In this document: positions 1 through 5,765 of the stretch, one piece after another
Layout of the letters: every line of letters starts with the position of its first letter
Numbering within the stretch: position 1 is the first letter of the stretch
Assembly: GCA_021828245.1 (NCBI GenBank)
Contig: JAKASC010000160.1
Coordinates: 1 to 5,765 of the forward strand
Direction: 5' to 3'
DNA from: Acidobacteriota bacterium
Lineage (GTDB): Bacteria; Acidobacteriota; Terriglobia; UBA7540
DNA length: 5,765 bases
Translations under genes and position numbers: made by a program
The notes under the pieces: generated by a model
Seen by the model: only the letters and a program-made list of their open reading frames with translations
Told to the model about the DNA's origin: nothing
Database searches by the model: none

Positions 1-1190
1 TTGTGGAAATATACTCCTCCGGTGCCGCGCGCGAGGTCGCGCATCACGTCGGCTTCGTAGGAGAATTCATTCAACTTGATGATGGCCTTCTGACCCATGA
101 GATCGGGGCGATTGGGGATGATAATCGTTTGCTGGCTGACGTTATCGAATGGAACTTCGGTGGCGAGACCGCGGCTGTCGAGAGTGTTGATGGTGATATT
201 CGAGCGCAGCGCCTGATCCACAATGCTCTCAAGCTGGAACCGTAGCGTTTGGATTAGGAAACCGGGGGAAATCAAGGCAATGCTTCTCTGGCCGGGCAGC
301 GCACTCATGCGCCCCACCAGCTCGCTTAGGCCACGCAGCGAGTAGTCGGCCTGCGTTTGGCTGTTGTTGAGCACGGTGAAGGCCGCGGCTTTGGCGTCAT
401 TAGCCGCTTGGTCGAGGAATCGTGTGTCGCCACCGTAACGGCAGAGCAGGGCTTCCTGAGTTGCTTCTTCCAATGCATTGGAATCACGCCGGTCAACGAT
501 CAGGTAGGCTTGATATTGATAGATGCGCGGGCACGGATTGTATTGAACCGGCACGATGCTTTGCGGCGTCATCCGAGCTAGCGCCGCCTCGACGCGGTGA
601 ACGTTCTGCGTGAAGCCGACGGAGTCGCGGCCCGAGGCCGTGAACAATCCCACGCGGTCGCTCGGCCCCAGCGTCGAGGCGAGGTAGTGATCCACCGCAA
701 GCCGAACCCGCATGATGCTTCCCGCGTGCATGTGAACATCGTCAAAATAAAGCGCCAAAAAATGCGCCGGCCTCCAGGGAGCCAAGGCCGTCTCCGGGCG
801 GACCGCCGGCTCTCGAGTTGAGGCGGACGCGGCCGGTCGGGCCGAGTGCCGCTTGACGGAAAATTGCAGAATTTGCTGCGGCTTTCCATTGTCAAACAGG
901 CGGAAATCGCCCTTCCGGAGATTCTCCACCACATGTCCTTGTTTGTCGCGGACGACCACACGCACCAGCACGAGATTTCGTTCAACTTGAAAACTGAAGG
1001 GGAGGGGAGCCGGACGAGTCACAATCTGAGGCTTAGGCGACGCAGTATTAGCAGGCTGAAGATGACGCTGCTTGGCGGTGGCTGCGCCCGCCGCGAGCGC
1101 CATGCAAAGCAACATAGCGCTGGCCCGCGGCGCGGCACGCCCGCCGTTGTCCAAGGGGCACAGCAGGCGTCGCTTCCGGCAAGTATCCAT
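1..1190 (-). CDS. Secreted VWFA-related protein (acidobacterial family), C-terminus cut off by the window edge
   Basis: The frame stays open from ATG 1190 to the left edge: 396 codons with no stop. The N-terminus has a basic stretch (RKRR, residues 5-8) and a hydrophobic segment ending AGAATA (about 26-39), consistent with a signal peptide or membrane anchor. An N-terminal beta-rich module (66-110) contains VLVRVVVRDKQG and LRKGDFRLFDNGKPQQI, typical of acidobacterial VWFA-related proteins. The VWA-like fold follows: LALYFDDVHM (145-154), PSDRVGLFTASG (176-187), MSALPGQRSIALISPGF (295-311), NITINTLDSRGL (331-342) and RDLARGTGGVYF (384-395). The canonical DxSxS metal motif is absent (DDVHM instead), so metal binding is doubtful. 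Residues 210-280 form an insert with Cys220 and Cys250, a possible periplasmic disulfide. Family membership is confident; ligand and role are unknown. ATG 1190 was chosen for its ribosome-binding site; ATG 1226 and ATG 1262 are in-frame alternatives. Confidence 0.92.
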   Translation of the reverse strand, partial: MDTCRKRRLLCPLDNGGRAAPRASAMLLCMALAAGAATAKQRHLQPANTASPKPQIVTRPAPLPFSFQVERNLVLVRVVVRDKQGHVVENLRKGDFRLFDNGKPQQILQFSVKRHSARPAASASTREPAVRPETALAPWRPAHFLALYFDDVHMHAGSIMRVRLAVDHYLASTLGPSDRVGLFTASGRDSVGFTQNVHRVEAALARMTPQSIVPVQYNPCPRIYQYQAYLIVDRRDSNALEEATQEALLCRYGGDTRFLDQAANDAKAAAFTVLNNSQTQADYSLRGLSELVGRMSALPGQRSIALISPGFLIQTLRFQLESIVDQALRSNITINTLDSRGLATEVPFDNVSQQTIIIPNRPDLMGQKAIIKLNEFSYEADVMRDLARGTGGVYFH

Positions 1191-1198
1191 GATGGTGA

Positions 1199-1203
1199 CC
1201 TCT
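1199..1203 (-). promoter_or_regulatory. Ribosome-binding site favouring start 1190 of the left VWFA gene
   Basis: On the minus strand AGAGG lies 8 bases upstream of ATG 1190. ATG 1226 has only GAGAG directly abutting it, too close to serve, and ATG 1262 has no purine-rich site. This favours 1190 as the start and makes the long basic leader, hydrophobic segment and AxA-like site the true N-terminus. Confidence 0.6.
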
Positions 1204-1279
1204 GCGCCTGCGCGCGGAATGTTCATCTCTCGGCGGCAGCGAATGCAGACGCGCTTCGCCATCTAAGCGGATTGCGGTC

Positions 1280-1308
1280 AGTATCCGCCCACAAGCCTCG
1301 CATGTCAA
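1280..1308 (-). promoter_or_regulatory. Sigma70-like promoter for the left VWFA gene
   Basis: Reading the minus strand, a perfect -35 hexamer TTGACA (1308-1303) is followed by a 17-base spacer and a -10 hexamer GATACT (1285-1280). The -10 matches TATAAT at four of six positions, including the critical second A and final T. Transcription would begin near 1273, giving a leader of roughly 83 bases before ATG 1190. ATG 1262 would lie only about 11 bases into the transcript, another argument against that start. The assignment rests on consensus match only, and acidobacterial promoters are not well characterised. Confidence 0.5.
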
Positions 1309-1452
1309 CGCTGTTTGCAACGGTGCCATACGAACAAAATGGCCAGCCGACCGCAGGCGACCCATAATGCCGGCGCTCATCCCATGGAGGGTTTTACATA
1401 GATTTTGCGCGCCATGCGACCTGTTAGAGGCATCCTGTAGGTGCGGAGCCCG

Positions 1453-1480
1453 CCATCGGCGCGGCCTCCTCGGCTGATGG
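1453..1480 (+). promoter_or_regulatory. Possible hairpin in the receptor leader
   Basis: The arms CCATCGGC (1453-1460) and GCTGATGG (1473-1480) are complementary at seven of eight positions, with the eighth a possible G-U pair in RNA, around a 12-base GC-rich loop. The structure ends about 20 bases before the receptor ribosome-binding site. There is no following T-run, so it is not a standard terminator. It could be a leader structure or an operator; it could also be chance in GC-rich DNA. Confidence 0.25.
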
Positions 1481-1500
1481 ATTGAGTCGGGTCTTGGGCT

Positions 1501-1506
1501 AAGAGG
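1501..1506 (+). promoter_or_regulatory. Ribosome-binding site of the receptor gene
   Basis: AAGAGG sits 8 bases before ATG 1515. An in-frame TAA at 1500-1502 overlaps it, so translation in this frame cannot begin upstream of 1503, and ATG 1515 is the first start available. Confidence 0.7.
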
Positions 1507-1514
1507 TTGGAACG

Positions 1515-4500
1515 ATGAGGCGCGGCACATTTCTCGGTGCTTTGGCAGTTTGTGCGCTAACTTTGGCGGTGACCGGGATTCCTCTGTCGGCGGTCGGCCA
1601 AACCGTGCCCCGCATCGCAGGCGGAACTGTCGTCGGAAACGTAGTTGGGCCGAATGGCGTTGCCGTTCCGGGAGCCCGGGTCATCTTGTTCAATGTGCAA
1701 ACGCGGGCCCGCATCGAAACGTGGTCCGATGGAACGGGGCATTATGTTTTCAGAAACGTGCCGCCAGGGCCGTACCGGGTCGTCGTGATGCTGGTGGGGT
1801 TTCGGCCGGCGCTGCTCGGGCCGGTGATGGTTAAACCAGGCGTCTCCGCGACTGTCAACGCCACGCTGACGCTGGCCGTGGGCGGCGGCCCTGTGATGTT
1901 CGGCAATTTCCGACGAGGGCAGGGTCGGGCGGCGGCGGGTCCGCCAGGGCAAAAAGGCCCTCCTGCCTCCGCCCGCCCGTCGGGGCAGTTCGCGGTCGAA
2001 GGCCGCGGCCAGGCGTCACTCTCTCCGAGCGCTGGCCTCAGCCAACAAAACGAAGCCGAACTGAATGCCATTCTGAGCGAGGCAGGCGGCGAAGGATCGG
2101 CCTCCGGCGGGTTGCGGTTTTCCGGGGGGACGGGTGGCGCCGAGGCTGAGGCCCAGACTGGAAGCCCCATCACCGGCGACGTGGCGGGTGCCGCCGGATC
2201 GAGCAATTCTTTTTTGTTGGCGGGCAACACCGTGGATGCCACCGCTCCGCCCATGCAACGAGGCGGCCGCATGATGTTCCGATTCGGCGGAAGGCCGGGC
2301 GGGCCGATGGGCGTGCCCTTCCGCGGCGGGCCCGGGGTAGTGATGTTCTTTGGCGGACCACGGCGGGCGCAGATTAACCGGCTGCGCGGAAACTTTTTTG
2401 ACAGTTACACCAACTCAGCCTTCGATGCGCGTCCTTATCCGCTCAACACGCCGTCCCAAGCCCAACCCTCCTCTTATGAAGAGCTGCTTGGGGTGTCCTT
2501 GGGCGGGCCGCTCGTGATTCCGAAAATTTATAATGGAAGCAACACCACCAGTTTCTTCTTCCATTTTGATATTTTGCGGGGCACCAGCCCCGATAACCTG
2601 CTGGCATCCGTACCGACGGCGGCGGAACGGCAAGGCAATTTTTCGGGCACCACCATCGCAGCCGGCCCCGATGCCGGGATGATGCCCGTGATTTATCAGC
2701 CCTCCTCCGCGCCGGGCCCGCGAACGCCGTTCCCGAACAACATCATTCCTTCTTCCATGTTGAACAAAGCGGCGATTGGGTTACTCAAGTACATTCCGCT
2801 GCCCAATTTGCCGGGCGAAGTGCAGAACTACCACGTGCAGTTGTCGTTGCCCTCGGCGCGTCAGGTATTTATGGGTCGCGTGGACCATCAAATCTCGAAT
2901 AAAGACAATTTGGCGTTTATGTATTTCTATAATTCCTCGCACACCGACGGCGTCACCGGCTATCCCGATATCACCTCCACGACCACGACGCGAATGCAGA
3001 ACGCCAGCCTGACGGAAACGCACAACTTCGGTCCGAAGACGGTGAATACCCTGGGCGTGAACTTCAACCGAATGCGAAGTTTTGTCACCAATCCCTTTGC
3101 CTTCAATCAGAACATCGCGGGCGAACTGGGTATCGTGGGTGTTTCCCAAAATCCGATGGACTGGGGTTTGCCCAATATCGGCTTTACCAACTTCAGCGGC
3201 TTGGCGGACGCCACGCCTTCGCTCACTCGCAATCAGACGCTGCGGTTTTCCGATTCGATTTTCCACAGCGTCGGGAATCACAACCTACATCTCGGCGGCG
3301 ATCTGGCCAAAGTTCAGGTCAATACGCTGACGGACCCGGATGCCGAAGGCAGTTTTTCGTTCACGGGCTACAGCACAAGCAATTTTACGCCCCAAGGCAC
3401 GCCGGTGGCCGGCACCGGGTACGATCTGGCGGATTTTCTGCTCGGCCTCCCGCAGACCACCTCGGAGCGATTTGGCATTCCGGCCAACTACCTGCGCTCA
3501 ACGCGCTTCGATGTCTATGGCAACGACGATTGGAGGGTCTCCAATCACTTGACGCTCGATTTGGGCGGGCGATGGGAATACGCCGCGCCGTTCACGGAGA
3601 AATACGGTCACTTGTCCGATTTGGCCATCGGGCCGGGCTTCACGAGTGTCGGCGTAGTGACGGGTCAGAATCCGGGCAATTTGCCTGCTTCGCTGTTGCG
3701 AGGTCAATGGGACAACCTGGCCCCGCGCGTGGGTCTGGCTTTTCGTCCCTGGCTCTCGCACAGCTTGGTGGTGCGGGCCGGTTACGGCATCTTTTACGAC
3801 GAGTCCATCTATGGAAGCGTGGTGCACGATCTGGTGAATCAGGCGCCCTTGGCCACCACCAGCACCCTGGTCACCAATCCTTTGCGGACGCTGACGCTCC
3901 AACACGGTTTCCCGGCCGTCAGTTCCACCACGGCCAGAAACACTTTTGCCGTGGACCCCAATTTCCACACGCCGTACGCGCAAACCTGGAATTTGATGCT
4001 GGAGCAGGATCTCAGCCCAACGTACATTTTGTCGGTGGCCTACATCGGGACGCGCGGAACACACCTCAATTTGCTGCTGGCGCCCAACATCACCGTGCCG
4101 GGAACAGCTCCAACGTTGACGAAGAATGCTCTGCCGTTTGAATACGACACAGGCGGAGCCACGTCGCTCTACAACGGGCTGCGGGTGAGTTTGAGGCATT
4201 TCTCGCGCCACAATTTCTCCTTCTTCTTGAATTACACCTACTCGAAAGCTGAAGACGACGCCTCCAGCGTCGGTGGAACCGCCAGCGCCCGCGGTTTTTT
4301 TATTCTGGGTGGGCCCGGCGGACTGGGTGGCGGTTCCGCCATCAACGCCGCCGTCAGTCCGCTGCCGCCGGTGCAAAATCCGTTTGACCTGCGGGCCGAG
4401 TGGGCGCTTTCCGGCTTCAATCCTACCCACAGTGTGCGAGCCTTTGCCCGCTATCAGTTGCCCTTTGGCGACCGGGAGCCTTTCTTAAATCACGGAGGCA

Positions 4501-4982
4501 CGCTGGCGCGCGTGCTTTCGAATTGGGCCATCAGCGACATGACGTCCTTCAGTTCCGGCTTGCCCTACACCGCGTTCATCGCCGGCAATGCCAGCAACAA
4601 CGTCAATGGGCTGGCGCCGTTCGGCGGGCTGCGCGCCAATGCCACCGGACAGAGTGTTACCTTGCCCTCCGCCGAGCAAACGACGCTGCATTACTTCAAC
4701 ACGGATGCCTTCACACTTCCTCCGGCGGGCCAGTTTGGCAATGCGGGTCGGAATACGATTCCGGGGCCGCCGTCGCTCGTTTTCAATATGGCGCTCAATC
4801 GAATCTTGACGATCTCGCGCGAGAAAAACATGAGGATGGCTTTGCAACTGGCGACGAGTAATACGTTCAACATTGTGAATTACACGAGCCTGGCCACGAC
4901 CGTCAACAGCAATACCTTTGGACGAGTGACCGGAGTGGGCTCCATGCGAACCATGACGCTATCTTTAAGATTTATGTTTTGA
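1515..4982 (+). CDS. TonB-dependent receptor, Oar-like, with N-terminal carboxypeptidase-regulatory-like domain
   Basis: Complete 1155-residue outer-membrane protein. Residues 1-29 are a signal peptide (MRR, hydrophobic core, cleavage near AVGQ). Residues 37-121 form a carboxypeptidase-regulatory-like beta-sandwich (GNVVGPNGVAVPGARV, SDGTGHYVFRNVPPGPY). Residues 122-285 occupy the plug position but are low in complexity; only NSFLLAGNTVD (231-241) recalls the usual plug motif SNNFLLDGVDN. The barrel runs from about 290 to the end, with markers typical of acidobacterial receptors: LGGPLVIPKI (329-338), SVPTAAERQGNFSG (365-378), FDVYGNDDWRVSNHLTLDLG (665-684), APRVGLAFRP (736-745), QTWNLMLEQDL (823-833), AYIGTRGTHL (842-851), YNGLRVSLRHFS (886-897) and FNTDAFTLPPAGQFGNAGRN (1061-1080). 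The last residue is Phe, the usual beta-barrel assembly signal. No convincing TonB box was found. Such receptors import large substrates across the outer membrane using TonB energy; the substrate here is unknown. It is probably co-transcribed with the VWFA gene that starts 8 bases downstream. Confidence 0.94.
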   Translation: MRRGTFLGALAVCALTLAVTGIPLSAVGQTVPRIAGGTVVGNVVGPNGVAVPGARVILFNVQTRARIETWSDGTGHYVFRNVPPGPYRVVVMLVGFRPALLGPVMVKPGVSATVNATLTLAVGGGPVMFGNFRRGQGRAAAGPPGQKGPPASARPSGQFAVEGRGQASLSPSAGLSQQNEAELNAILSEAGGEGSASGGLRFSGGTGGAEAEAQTGSPITGDVAGAAGSSNSFLLAGNTVDATAPPMQRGGRMMFRFGGRPGGPMGVPFRGGPGVVMFFGGPRRAQINRLRGNFFDSYTNSAFDARPYPLNTPSQAQPSSYEELLGVSLGGPLVIPKIYNGSNTTSFFFHFDILRGTSPDNLLASVPTAAERQGNFSGTTIAAGPDAGMMPVIYQPSSAPGPRTPFPNNIIPSSMLNKAAIGLLKYIPLPNLPGEVQNYHVQLSLPSARQVFMGRVDHQISNKDNLAFMYFYNSSHTDGVTGYPDITSTTTTRMQNASLTETHNFGPKTVNTLGVNFNRMRSFVTNPFAFNQNIAGELGIVGVSQNPMDWGLPNIGFTNFSGLADATPSLTRNQTLRFSDSIFHSVGNHNLHLGGDLAKVQVNTLTDPDAEGSFSFTGYSTSNFTPQGTPVAGTGYDLADFLLGLPQTTSERFGIPANYLRSTRFDVYGNDDWRVSNHLTLDLGGRWEYAAPFTEKYGHLSDLAIGPGFTSVGVVTGQNPGNLPASLLRGQWDNLAPRVGLAFRPWLSHSLVVRAGYGIFYDESIYGSVVHDLVNQAPLATTSTLVTNPLRTLTLQHGFPAVSSTTARNTFAVDPNFHTPYAQTWNLMLEQDLSPTYILSVAYIGTRGTHLNLLLAPNITVPGTAPTLTKNALPFEYDTGGATSLYNGLRVSLRHFSRHNFSFFLNYTYSKAEDDASSVGGTASARGFFILGGPGGLGGGSAINAAVSPLPPVQNPFDLRAEWALSGFNPTHSVRAFARYQLPFGDREPFLNHGGTLARVLSNWAISDMTSFSSGLPYTAFIAGNASNNVNGLAPFGGLRANATGQSVTLPSAEQTTLHYFNTDAFTLPPAGQFGNAGRNTIPGPPSLVFNMALNRILTISREKNMRMALQLATSNTFNIVNYTSLATTVNSNTFGRVTGVGSMRTMTLSLRFMF
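2259..2366 (+). repeat. Gly/Arg/Pro-rich low-complexity coding tract in the receptor plug region
   Basis: Codons 249-284 of the receptor encode a tract rich in Gly, Arg, Pro, Met and Phe, with irregularly repeated FGG/RGG/GGP units (FRFGGRPGGP, PFRGGPG, MFFGGPRR). It lies directly before the first barrel strands. The DNA is correspondingly rich in GGCGG and GGGCGG words. It has no strict repeat period. Confidence 0.7.
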
Positions 4983-4984
4983 GG
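4981..4984 (+). promoter_or_regulatory. Ribosome-binding site overlapping the receptor stop codon
   Basis: GAGG overlaps the TGA stop of the receptor (4980-4982) and lies 6 bases before ATG 4991. A second purine stretch, GGAG, directly abuts the ATG. The arrangement supports ATG 4991 as the start and suggests that terminating ribosomes re-initiate there, coupling the two products. Confidence 0.6.
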
Positions 4985-4990
4985 ACGGAG

Positions 4991-5765
4991 ATGCGGCAAC
5001 CCGATACTCGACCAAGAAGCGCGCCACGTTCCGCTGCCCTTCGCGCGACGATGGCAGCGGGCATGCTGTTGCTCGTCGGCTGGATCCCGAGGGCGGCGGC
5101 GCAAAAGCCTGCCCGTCCGCGCGCCGTCATCGGCTATCAAAATCTTGCGCAGCCTTACACGCTGAAAGTGACTTCCAATGAAGTGTTGGTGGACGTGCGG
5201 GTGACGGACCGCAAGGGCAACCCCGTCACCAACCTGAAAGCAAGCGACTTCAAGGTTTACGAAGATGGGGTGCTCCAAAAAATCAATTCTTTCGATGTGG
5301 AGAACATCCAACAGCTTGCCCAAGAGAACGGAACCAAGACCAAGCCCGCCGTAATCAATTTGGGGGCTTTGCCGCCGACCACGCCGCAGGCTACCTATAA
5401 AAAGCTGGTTCAGAACCATCGGCTGCTCGTTCTGTTTTTTGACCTCACCTCGATGCAAATTCCGGATCTTTTGCGGGCGCTCCATTCCGCGCAGAACTTT
5501 ATCAAACACCAGATGACCCCGGCGGATTTGGTGGCGGTGGTGACGTATTCAAGCGATTTGCGGGTGCTCCAGGATTTTACCAACGACCCCCAGGCGCTGG
5601 AGAAGGCTTTGAAAAGCATTGCCATCGGGCAATCGGCGCAGCTCGCGTCCAATGGTTCGGTCGGCGAAGCGGGCGGGACGGATTCCTTTGGCAACACGAT
5701 TGTGACCCAAGATACCGGAGACGCCTTTACTCCGGACGAGACCGAATTCAACATCTTCAACACGG
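4991..5765 (+). CDS. Secreted VWFA-related protein (acidobacterial family), C-terminus cut off by the window edge
   Basis: The frame is open from ATG 4991 to the right edge: 258 codons plus one base. An Arg-rich n-region (residues 1-18), hydrophobic MAAGMLLLVGW (21-31) and RAAAQ (34-38) form a signal peptide, cleaved probably after AAA. Residues 57-101 (VLVDVRVTDRKGNPVTNL, SDFKVYEDG) match the N-terminal module of the left VWFA protein, 18 of 45 identical without gaps by hand count. The VWA-like fold begins at RLLVLFFDLTSMQ (144-156), continues through MTPADLVAVVTYSSDLRVLQ (175-194) and reaches DFTNDPQALEKAL (195-207). The canonical DxSxS metal motif is replaced by DLTSM (151-155). Residues after 211 are Gly/Ser/Thr-rich and look like a long loop. 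The last conserved part of the fold lies outside the window. It is exported and probably acts in the envelope with the receptor encoded immediately upstream; ligand unknown. Confidence 0.93.
   Translation, partial: MRQPDTRPRSAPRSAALRATMAAGMLLLVGWIPRAAAQKPARPRAVIGYQNLAQPYTLKVTSNEVLVDVRVTDRKGNPVTNLKASDFKVYEDGVLQKINSFDVENIQQLAQENGTKTKPAVINLGALPPTTPQATYKKLVQNHRLLVLFFDLTSMQIPDLLRALHSAQNFIKHQMTPADLVAVVTYSSDLRVLQDFTNDPQALEKALKSIAIGQSAQLASNGSVGEAGGTDSFGNTIVTQDTGDAFTPDETEFNIFNT

Larger units (their letters stand above)
1191..1514. other. Divergent intergenic region
   Basis: This 324-base gap separates the leftward VWFA gene from the rightward receptor gene, so it should hold the promoters of both. 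The leftward one is recognisable; no convincing -35/-10 pair was found for the receptor. The AT-rich patch near 1391-1406 is the likeliest place for a rightward promoter, but it lacks a matching -35. The region also contains an imperfect inverted repeat near 1453-1480. The minus strand carries two CxxC-encoding stretches in different frames (about 1229-1310). No RNA gene or terminator is apparent. Confidence 0.7.

Noticed and set aside
578..985. 135-codon minus-strand frame
   Set aside because: It overlaps the left VWFA gene on the same strand in another frame. The VWFA frame carries conserved family motifs over exactly this stretch, so this one is a shadow.
1191..1262. ATG 1262 or ATG 1226 as the start of the left VWFA gene
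   Set aside because: Both are in frame, but neither has a suitably spaced ribosome-binding site, and 1262 lies about 11 bases after the predicted transcription start. ATG 1190 has AGAGG at 8 bases.
846..1367. 173-codon plus-strand frame
   Set aside because: Most of it is antisense to the N-terminal part of the left VWFA gene and the rest crosses the intergenic region. No ribosome-binding site or domain was seen.
1453..1500. Rho-independent terminator in the intergenic region
   Set aside because: The inverted repeat is imperfect, has a 12-base loop and no T-run, and no gene ends upstream of it on the plus strand.
1048..1530. 160-codon minus-strand frame spanning the intergenic region
   Set aside because: As a whole it overlaps the left VWFA signal-peptide region and the receptor start, with Arg/His-rich unstructured translation. 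Only its central CxxC segment deserves notice, and that is reported separately.
3498..4430. 310-codon open frame on the minus strand opposite the receptor
   Set aside because: It lies wholly antisense to the beta-barrel coding region, its translation is Arg/Gln/Gly-rich with no recognisable domain, and the receptor frame there is clearly real.
4880..5509. 209-codon minus-strand frame across the receptor/VWFA junction
   Set aside because: It is antisense to the end of the receptor and the start of the right VWFA gene, both well supported. Its translation has no recognisable features.
5410..5763. 117-codon minus-strand frame at the right edge
   Set aside because: It is antisense to the VWA-like core of the right VWFA gene, with no family signature of its own.

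Overview
The window looks like a chromosomal segment from an Acidobacteriota member (Solibacter/Koribacter-type lineage). This rests on gene content, not on a database search: a long Oar-like TonB-dependent receptor with an N-terminal carboxypeptidase-regulatory-like domain lies between two proteins of the acidobacterial 'VWFA-related' family. All three families are strongly expanded in that phylum. The DNA is GC-rich (about 60% by eye). I see no RNA genes, insertion sequences, CRISPR arrays or phage genes.

Layout. Positions 1-1190 (minus strand) hold the N-terminal 396 residues of a secreted VWFA-related protein whose C-terminus lies beyond the left edge. Positions 1191-1514 are a divergent intergenic region. 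It has a good sigma70-like promoter pointing left, a possible hairpin just ahead of the rightward gene, and two CxxC-encoding stretches in different minus-strand frames. Positions 1515-4982 (plus strand) encode a complete 1155-residue outer-membrane beta-barrel receptor. After only 8 bases, 4991-5765 (plus strand) begins a second secreted VWFA-related protein that runs off the right edge after 258 residues.

How they may work together. The receptor and the right-hand VWFA gene are almost certainly co-transcribed, and the downstream ribosome-binding site overlaps the receptor stop codon. The left VWFA gene is transcribed divergently from the same intergenic region. All three products carry export signals: the receptor would sit in the outer membrane and the two VWFA proteins in the periplasm or at the cell surface. 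A shared envelope function (uptake, adhesion or assembly around the receptor) is plausible from the arrangement, but no substrate can be read from the sequence. The most unusual points are the receptor's degenerate, Gly/Arg/Pro-rich plug region, the non-canonical metal sites of both VWFA proteins, and a possible frame-disrupted zinc ribbon upstream of the left VWFA gene. I found no clear evidence of an entirely new system.
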